From an uncultured Eubacteriales bacterium (GTDB lineage Bacteria; Bacillota; Clostridia; Oscillospirales; Acutalibacteraceae): 9,394 bases of DNA. A model generated the notes under the pieces. That model had not been told where the DNA came from and ran no database searches. It saw nothing but the letters and a program-made list of their open reading frames with translations. The position numbers were made by a program, and so were the translations under genes. The stretch lies in NCBI GenBank assembly GCA_900321595.1, contig ONWP01000162.1:1-9394 (forward strand), written 5' to 3'. Of the stretch, positions 1-5,700 are shown piece after piece. The first letter of the stretch is position 1. The number at the start of each line of letters is the position of its first letter.

Positions 1-39
1 ATAGTGTCGGACAGCGTGTCCTTTTCCGGATTGATGCAT
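1..39 (-). CDS. Putative 5' end of a minus-strand gene, cut by the left edge
   Basis: On the minus strand an ATG at 39-37 opens a frame that stays open to the window edge and gives 13 residues (MHQSGKGHAVRHY). An AAAGGAG Shine-Dalgarno-like sequence lies on the minus strand at 56-50, with 10 nt between it and the ATG. This is the only support for a gene here. The fragment is too short to assign to a family. It points the same way as the GH36 gene at 456-2519, but the 416-nt gap between them argues against tight coupling. A 6-bp inverted repeat (CCGGGA at 84-89, TCCCGG at 99-104) would lie in its leader. The whole call could be a chance RBS and ATG. Confidence 0.35.
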   Translation of the reverse strand, partial: MHQSGKGHAVRHY

Positions 40-154
40 ATTACAGATTCTCCTTTGAACTTTTTGCCGAGTTTGGATAGCCTCCGGGATTGCTTGGGTC
101 CCGGGCCCGCAGACGTTATGTGTTGTATGATGAAAACAGCCGGGCGGATGCGAT

Positions 155-176
155 GTAGGGGCGGGCATGACCGCCC
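155..176 (+). repeat. Palindromic intergenic repeat, copy 1
   Basis: This 22-nt element forms a hairpin: GGGCGG (159-164) pairs with CCGCCC (171-176) around a GCATGA loop. The stem extends outward through a G-T wobble and two A-T pairs to 156/179. An inverted copy lies at 359-380 and differs at three positions. Two of those differences, at 161 and 174, pair with each other, so the stem is kept (G-C here, A-T in the other copy). It resembles a REP-like element. Confidence 0.65.
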
Positions 177-321
177 TTATCATGGGGTACGGGGCGCGGC
201 CTCGGCCGAATCATTGCTGCACACGAAGCGTCGGCTTAAACGCAACCGGGGGTTATATTGATTGTCCCGTGTTGCCTTCCGTGAGACCATATCAACTTTT
301 TTTGTTTCTGCGATCGCTGCA

Positions 322-357
322 GTGAACGGCTCCCGCGCGTATGCCGTCGCCGTTCAC
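322..357. repeat. 9-bp perfect inverted repeat with 18-nt loop
   Basis: GTGAACGGC at 322-330 is the exact reverse complement of GCCGTTCAC at 349-357. It ends one base before copy 2 of the palindromic repeat. It could fold in a read-through 3' UTR of the GH36 transcript. No U-tract follows on either strand, so it is not called a terminator. Confidence 0.55.
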
Positions 358-358
358 C

Positions 359-380
359 GGACGGTCGTGCCCGTCCCTAC
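359..380 (-). repeat. Palindromic intergenic repeat, copy 2 (inverted)
   Basis: Read on the minus strand, this matches 155-176 at 19 of 22 positions. GGACGG and CCGTCC form the stem around a GCACGA loop. One difference is in the loop (T to C). The other two are a matched stem pair (G-C to A-T). Copies 1 and 2 face each other and enclose about 180 nt. Confidence 0.65.
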
Positions 381-424
381 CGTTTCGCAAGACTTCAAAC
401 CACAGCGAAGCGACCCGAAATTTT

Positions 425-451
425 GCATTCCGCCTTCCGCCTTCCGAATGC
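425..451 (-). repeat. 7-nt tandem repeat inside a hairpin just past the GH36 stop codon
   Basis: Three 7-nt units (TTCCGCC, TTCCGCC, TTCCGAA) occupy 428-448. Flanking GCATTC (425-430) and GAATGC (446-451) form a 6-bp stem. It begins four bases after the GH36 stop codon in the direction of transcription. On the minus strand it is followed by AAAATTTC rather than a U-tract. It may protect or shape the mRNA 3' end, but a standard intrinsic terminator is not supported. Confidence 0.45.
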
Positions 452-455
452 GCGG

Positions 456-2519
456 TTATCCCGCTGCCTTATACAGCACGATGGCGCACTTCGGGGCCTC
501 GGTGAACGGGACGGAGAGGCCTTCGGTCATGAGCGCCTCGCCGGTCATCGTCTTGACCTGGCCGGGCGCGTCGTAGTCGCTCACGGCGTAGGTCATCTGC
601 GGATCGAGGCCGTTGAGCCGGAGCTGCCAGCTGTCGTCCTTGACCTTTTCGCGCCGGTAGATGAGCGCGCAGCCGCTCGCCTCGTCGCCGAACTGCATGG
701 CGAGGAGCTTTTTCTCGTTCATGCCGCCGTAGGCCAGCGGGAAGTAGTTTTTCGTCAGGTACTGCCGCACGTCCTCATAGCCGGGCTGCTGGGCGCAGGG
801 CAGGATGCCGGAGCGGTCCGCGTATTCGCCGGGCAGCCCCGTGCCGGTGCCGTGCAGCGGCAGCCACGCGCTCAGGCCGTAGGTGTTGACCTGCGTCGCC
901 TCGAGGAGATCGGGCTTGCGCGCGCCGGTCTCGTCGGCGCAGTTGTAGTCGTTGCGCCACAGGGGGATGCTGCGCCGGCTCATCTCGATATCCAGCCGCT
1001 TGCCGCCGCTGGCGCAGTTATCGATGATGAGACCCGGGTTGACCGCCAGCAGCGTGTCCAGATACCGGTACAGATTGGTCACATAGTGGTTTTCGGCAAT
1101 GCCCTTGCGGCCGCCGTAGAGCGTCTTGTCCGCGTCCTGCCACAGGGGCAGCGGCGTGAAGTTGAAGTCCTGCCGGTACAGCCCGACGCCGTTTGTCCGT
1201 ATGGCCTGCGCGACGAGGTTCCCCAGATAGTCGCACGCGCCGTCCTCGGCGAGATTCACCATGTTGACGTTTTCGTCCCGGGTCAGCAGCCAGCCGGGGT
1301 GCTTCGCGCATTCCTCGTAGACCTGCGTCCCGGCGCAGCAGCGTTCCGGCTCGAACCAGAGCAGCAGCCCCATGCCCCGCGCCTTTGCCGCGTCAGATAC
1401 GGGCTTCAGCCCGTCCGGGAACCGCGCCGGGTCGGGGTACCAGTTGCCCACGCTGTCGTACCAGTTCGTGTTCCACGGGTACCAGCCCGCGTCCATCCAC
1501 AGGAAATCGACCTTGTCGCAGAGTGCCTGCGGCATATTGTTGATGTTCTCGATCAGCTGCGCGCCCGTCTCGCGGGAGAACTCATTCGCAAGCCCCGTCG
1601 TGGTGATCTCGCGCGCGCTTTCGGTGTAGACGCACTCGCGTGTCCACCGGCGCAGCTGATTGAAGCCCTTGAGGGCGTTGCGGCTCTGATAAAAGCTCAG
1701 GGACACCAGCGGCGAGCGCACCGTCTCGCCCGGCGTCAGGTACGCGCTGAAGAGCCGCTGCGCCGCACGGCATTTCACGCCCTTCACCGTCTGCGACAGG
1801 GTCGTGATCCATTCGCCGGTCCAGCCCACCGTCATCACGACGCTCAGATTGCGGCCGGTGATGTTGAAGTAGGGGAGGAACGACTCCGACCGGCCGCCGT
1901 TGGCGGTGAAGCGCATGGGCAGCACGTTGACGGGGGAGCGGCGCAGCTCGAAGTCGTTCGCGTCCGCGCCGCTGCCCTTGCCCGTATAGACCATCGAGAC
2001 GCCGGTCTCCAGCGTACCGTCGAAGCCGGAAAACCTTTTGATCGTCGGGGAATTCTCGCTGCCTGCGTTCGTGACGTAAACCGTCCACTCGCAGGTGGCG
2101 TACGCTTCGTACAGCGTGGCCTCCACCCGCGCGGTGAGACCGCTCTTTTTATGTTTTAAATCTATATAGTACGTGCTGCCGCCGCGCCGCACGCCCTCGA
2201 CAGGCGCCGCCGCGGTGAAGCTCCAGTCCTCCGGGTGCTTCTGCAGACTTCTGCCGTCCACGGTCAGCTCGTACGCGGGCGACGTGCCGTTGGCGCCGGC
2301 GTATACGACGTGCCGCTCGAACCAGTCGCGGCAGAGCGCCTTCTCCGCGTCTGTGACGGCCAGCTCGTCCGCGGTGATCGCGTCGAAGGAGATGTTTGTC
2401 CGCCCGGTCACGCCGATGGCGGCCCAGTCCACGCGCTCCTTGAAATTGGAGTCCGGCACGGCGCACGCCGAGATCAGGAAGAACAGCGCCTGCAGGAGGG
2501 AAATCGTGCTTCGGATCAT
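456..2519 (-). CDS. GH36-type alpha-galactosidase-like glycoside hydrolase, secreted or lipoprotein
   Basis: This 687-residue protein is a retaining glycoside hydrolase of the GH36/melibiase type, which cleaves terminal alpha-galactosidic or related linkages. An N-terminal beta-sandwich region (about 25-300) precedes a (beta/alpha)8 barrel (about 305-600) and a C-terminal beta domain. Barrel landmarks are WMDAGWY (341-347), LLLWFEPER (385-393), YRQDFN with D451 as likely nucleophile, NCASGGKRLD (501-510), and WRNDYN with D524 as likely acid/base. Canonical GH36 enzymes have KWD at the nucleophile, so this belongs to a divergent YRQDFN-type subgroup and its exact sugar is uncertain. The start at 2519 is chosen over an in-frame ATG at 2579 because AAGGGG lies 8 nt upstream and the protein then begins with a hydrophobic signal. 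ISAC (16-19) looks like a lipobox, giving a possible lipid-anchored Cys19. The gene is divergent from the large phosphodiester glycosidase gene. Length is near normal for the family, with no sign of damage. An alpha-N-acetylgalactosaminidase or another alpha-glycosidase is possible. Confidence 0.88.
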   Translation of the reverse strand: MIRSTISLLQALFFLISACAVPDSNFKERVDWAAIGVTGRTNISFDAITADELAVTDAEKALCRDWFERHVVYAGANGTSPAYELTVDGRSLQKHPEDWSFTAAAPVEGVRRGGSTYYIDLKHKKSGLTARVEATLYEAYATCEWTVYVTNAGSENSPTIKRFSGFDGTLETGVSMVYTGKGSGADANDFELRRSPVNVLPMRFTANGGRSESFLPYFNITGRNLSVVMTVGWTGEWITTLSQTVKGVKCRAAQRLFSAYLTPGETVRSPLVSLSFYQSRNALKGFNQLRRWTRECVYTESAREITTTGLANEFSRETGAQLIENINNMPQALCDKVDFLWMDAGWYPWNTNWYDSVGNWYPDPARFPDGLKPVSDAAKARGMGLLLWFEPERCCAGTQVYEECAKHPGWLLTRDENVNMVNLAEDGACDYLGNLVAQAIRTNGVGLYRQDFNFTPLPLWQDADKTLYGGRKGIAENHYVTNLYRYLDTLLAVNPGLIIDNCASGGKRLDIEMSRRSIPLWRNDYNCADETGARKPDLLEATQVNTYGLSAWLPLHGTGTGLPGEYADRSGILPCAQQPGYEDVRQYLTKNYFPLAYGGMNEKKLLAMQFGDEASGCALIYRREKVKDDSWQLRLNGLDPQMTYAVSDYDAPGQVKTMTGEALMTEGLSVPFTEAPKCAIVLYKAAG

Positions 2520-2527
2520 GTTGAACG

Positions 2528-2533
2528 CCCCTT
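2528..2533 (-). promoter_or_regulatory. Ribosome binding site deciding the GH36 start
   Basis: AAGGGG on the minus strand lies 8 nt before the ATG at 2519. The in-frame ATG at 2579 has no comparable site and would place a non-signal 20-residue segment before the hydrophobic stretch. Confidence 0.7.
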
Positions 2534-2605
2534 TTTGCTTTCTGTCTGTTATTGTAAACGAATCCGCCGGGAAAATCAATCTTTGTTTTTTTGTAAAAAA
2601 TTGGA

Positions 2606-2649
2606 AACATTTTATAAATTCCGCAACAAAGCTGCAACATTTTATGTTG
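2606..2649. promoter_or_regulatory. Candidate operator: palindrome plus direct repeat between divergent promoters
   Basis: CAACAT (2635-2640), TTT, ATGTTG (2644-2649) form a perfect 6-3-6 palindrome centred on base 2642. That is exactly midway between the two -35 boxes, and it overlaps both. A 10-nt direct repeat, AACATTTTAT, occurs inside it (2636-2645) and again 30 nt away (2606-2615), where it covers the GH36 -10 box. The geometry suits a dimeric regulator controlling both genes. The regulator is unknown. Confidence 0.45.
2609..2637 (-). promoter_or_regulatory. Sigma-A-type promoter for the GH36 gene
   Basis: On the minus strand TTGCAG (2637-2632) and TAAAAT (2614-2609) are separated by 17 nt in AT-rich DNA. 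This leaves a leader of roughly 80 nt before the GH36 start. A TATAAA reading of the -10, shifted by two bases, is nearly as good. It is back to back with the plus-strand promoter at 2647-2676. Confidence 0.55.
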
Positions 2650-2676
2650 ATTATTGTGGTGATAATATGTTAAAAT
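2647..2676 (+). promoter_or_regulatory. Sigma-A-type promoter for the large phosphodiester glycosidase gene
   Basis: TTGATT (2647-2652) and TAAAAT (2671-2676) are separated by 18 nt. Transcription would start near 2683, giving a leader of about 55 nt. GATAAT at 2661-2666 is an alternative -10, but its -35 partner is weaker. Confidence 0.55.
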
Positions 2677-2724
2677 GCAAATTGGCAAGTTCCCTGCTTA
2701 TTTTGTGTTCGAAAAGGAACAATC

Positions 2725-2730
2725 GGAGGT
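2725..2730 (+). promoter_or_regulatory. Ribosome binding site choosing the second of two in-frame ATGs
   Basis: GGAGGT directly abuts an ATG at 2731, which leaves no room for initiation there. It lies 6 nt before the in-frame ATG at 2737. The same arrangement is kept in the downstream paralogue (8524-8538), so the second ATG is taken as the start in both genes. Confidence 0.75.
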
Positions 2731-2736
2731 ATGAGA

Positions 2737-5700
2737 ATGAGAAAGTATGTCAAGATCCTTTCGATTCTGCTTTCCGTCGTCATGCTCGTGGGCATCCTGG
2801 CGCCCATGAGCGCGTTGGCCACGCTGACGCTTGACCCGGCGCAGCTCGGAAGCAACACCAAACTCACCAGTAAAACCGATTACGCGCTGGCGCCCGGTAT
2901 CACCGAAAGCGCCATCATTACCCACAACAAGGACGGCTCCAACCAGGTCAAGAGCTGGGCGCTCGAGGTCGATCTGAGCGTCCCGACGACCGGCATCCTG
3001 GCCAGCTACAAGGATTACATGAACAACCTGACGGCGCCCGGCACCCAGCAGTGGGGCATGCAGACCGTGCGCGCGCAGGCGTCCAAGGCCGAAGCCTATC
3101 ACAAGGCGCACACTGACCCGAACTTCCAGGTGGTCGGCGGCGTCAACGGCGACTTCTTCAACATGGGCAACGGCGCGCCCTACGGCACCTTCGTCATGCA
3201 GGGCAACGTCTACAATGAGTACTCCGGCAGACCCTACTTCTGCATCACCAACGACGGCACCGCCGAGATCCGCCCCGCGGGCACCGCGCCGACGAACGTC
3301 AAAGAGGCTGTCGCGGGCGTGTCGATCATGGTCGCCAACGGCGAAGTGACGGATGACGCGCGTACCAACGGCTACGGCCCGGATCAGCTCCCGCGTACCG
3401 CCGTGGGCATCAAGGCCGACGGCAGCGTCGTGTTCCTGGTGGCTGACGGCCGTCAGGCGCCCACCTCCTGCGGACACACCTTTGTGCAGAACGCGGAAGA
3501 GCTCGTCGCGCTTGGCTGCGTGACGGCGATGGCGATGGACGGCGGCGGCTCCTCCACCTTCCTGTCCAGACGCGAGGGCAGCACGGGACTTGCCTGCCAG
3601 AACAGCCCCTCCGACGGCTCGGAGCGTACCGTCTCCAGCGCGCTCCTGGTCTACTCGGTCGCGACCTCCGACGGTTCCTTCGACCACGCGGTCATCTCCC
3701 CGAAGAACAAGGTCTACACCCCCGGCTCCGCCGTGGAATTCACCGCTGTCGGCGCTGACGGCGCGGGCGCGCCCGTCGATCTGCCCGAGAACGGCAATCT
3801 GGTGCTGGCCGACGACTCCTTCGGCACCATCGAAAACGGCGTGTTCACGTCCAACGGCAAGACCGGCACCGTCCGCGTCAACTACGTGGTCGGCGAGCTG
3901 ACCAGAGGCTCCACCACGATCGATATCCAGGCGCCCGATGAGCTCAGCTTCAAGATCGACCCGCTGACCATCGCGCTGAACCAGCGCACCGACCTCGGTC
4001 TGCGCGTCAGATATCAGGGCAGAGACGTCGAGTACAAGCCCGGCGACTTCATCTGGACGCCCGTCGTCGCGCCCGAATACGCGGCTGAGTACACGAGCGC
4101 GGACATGGGTCACTTCGAGGGCAACACCTTCGTCGCCTCGTCCGACGCCTCCGTCATCGGCTCCATCACCGTCACCAGCGCCTTTGACGATTCCGTCACC
4201 GCGACGCTGAATCAGGCGATCATCGGCATGCGTCCGAAGGTCGTCTGGGACTTCGAGGATCCCGAGGCGTATAAGTTCTCCGTGGCGTACATGCTGCCCA
4301 ACGGCGGTATCCACAGCTATCTGAAGCAGTCGCCCGACGACACGATGATCATCTGCTCCTACTGCGACAACGGCGTTGGCCGCGGCGCGGTGAACGACTG
4401 CGAGGTCGTCGACATCGACTCCGGCGAGGTCCGTTTCGGCTCCCACGCCCTGAAGGTATACTATGATTTTGAGAACTGCGTGAAGCCCGACGGCTCCCAG
4501 AAGATCGACGGCTCCTGCTTCGGCGCGTTCGCCGGCGCCTCCGCGATGGACGGCTTCCCGACCGCGATCGGTCTGTGGATGTACGCGCCCGAGGGCACGC
4601 CGAACCTGTGGGTCCGCATCCGTGTGTACGATGAGGTCCAGGGCGCGATCCTGACGCTGAACTTCACCGAGCAGAGCAAGCCCGCCTCCGACGGTCTGGG
4701 CGGCATCAACTGGACCGGCTGGAAGTACCTTGAGGCGCCTCTGACCGGCAGCGGCAAATACTCCTTCATGCCCGGCGAGACTGTGCGTCTGATGTTCTGC
4801 GACGCGGCGTACGGCAACGGCCTGAAGGTCGCCACCGGCGCGACGGATCCCGTCACCGGCAAGACCCCGTGGAAGGCCATCTCCCCCGCGGAGTGCAAGG
4901 GCTTCGTCTACGTTGACAACGTCCAGTTCGTCTACGGCTCCAACACCGACGACGTCGACAATCCCGTCATCGACACGATGACCGTCGCGGACGCGGCGTC
5001 CGGCGAGCAGATCACCATCCAGAATGAGAACGACACGGTCGTCAACTCCAACGACGTGGAGCTGAAGACCACGTTCCACGACGTGCAGAACGACTACACC
5101 ACAGGCGTCGACTACGAGAACGAGGCCTATCGTATTTACATCGACGGCAAGAACGTCACTGAGGACGCGGTCGTCATCCCGACCGAGGACACGATCCGCT
5201 ACTACGGCACGCTCGCCAACGGCGTGCACACCTTCAAGGTCCTGCTCAGAGACGGCTTCGGCAATGAGACGAGCGAGACCCGCGCCTTTACGGTCAACGG
5301 CCCGAACGTTTATCCGACGATCACCGTTTCGGCGGTCGAGGACGTCTGCGAGCTCAATCAGGGCTATACGCTTCGCTTCAGCTCCGACGACGCGGCTCAG
5401 ATCGCGGGCTTCAAGACCGTGCTGAAGGTCGATCAGGACTTCACGGATGGCTATACCGCCACGTTCGCGGAAGGCGTGACCGGCACCGTCACCTGGAATG
5501 AAAAGACCGGCGCGTTTGACATCGAGGCGGCCGGTACGCCCGTCAGCGGCGACGCGCTGCTCGACATCGCGTTCAACGTCCGCACGGATCTGAGCGAGGG
5601 CAAGAACTTCGCCTACACCGTGCTGGAGGGCTCCATCACCTTCACCGATCCGACCATCGTCACCGACACCTTCGCCGGCTCGCAGCAGACGAAGCGCGTG

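Larger units (their letters stand above)
40..455. other. Non-coding, repeat-bearing intergenic region
   Basis: I see no convincing gene in these 416 bases. Short plus-strand frames exist, but they lack a Shine-Dalgarno site and their translations are low in complexity, with no recognisable motif. The region holds two inverted copies of a 22-nt palindromic element (155-176 and 359-380), a 9-bp inverted repeat (322-330 with 349-357), a three-unit 7-nt tandem repeat inside a small hairpin (425-451), and a short GC hairpin (84-104). A GCGATCGC palindrome sits at 310-317 and a T-run at 298-304. The T-run has no good stem before it, so I do not call a terminator there. Confidence 0.6.

Noticed and set aside
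55..150. T-box or riboswitch leader before the left-edge gene
   Set aside because: The minus-strand leader shows one small GC hairpin, but no T-box sequence or other conserved riboswitch core that I can recognise.
4..576. Two short plus-strand frames (4-261 and 262-576)
   Set aside because: They have no Shine-Dalgarno site. They run through palindromic repeats, and the second overlaps the 3' end of the GH36 gene in antisense. Neither translation looks like a protein.
423..2159. A 578-codon plus-strand frame across the GH36 gene
   Set aside because: It is codon-registered with the minus-strand GH36 gene and lacks an RBS or recognisable motif. It ends where the GH36 gene uses a TTA leucine codon.
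2731..2736. ATG at 2731 as the start of the large gene
   Set aside because: The GGAGGT site touches this ATG, so spacing is too short. The ATG at 2737 has normal spacing and the pattern is conserved in the paralogue.
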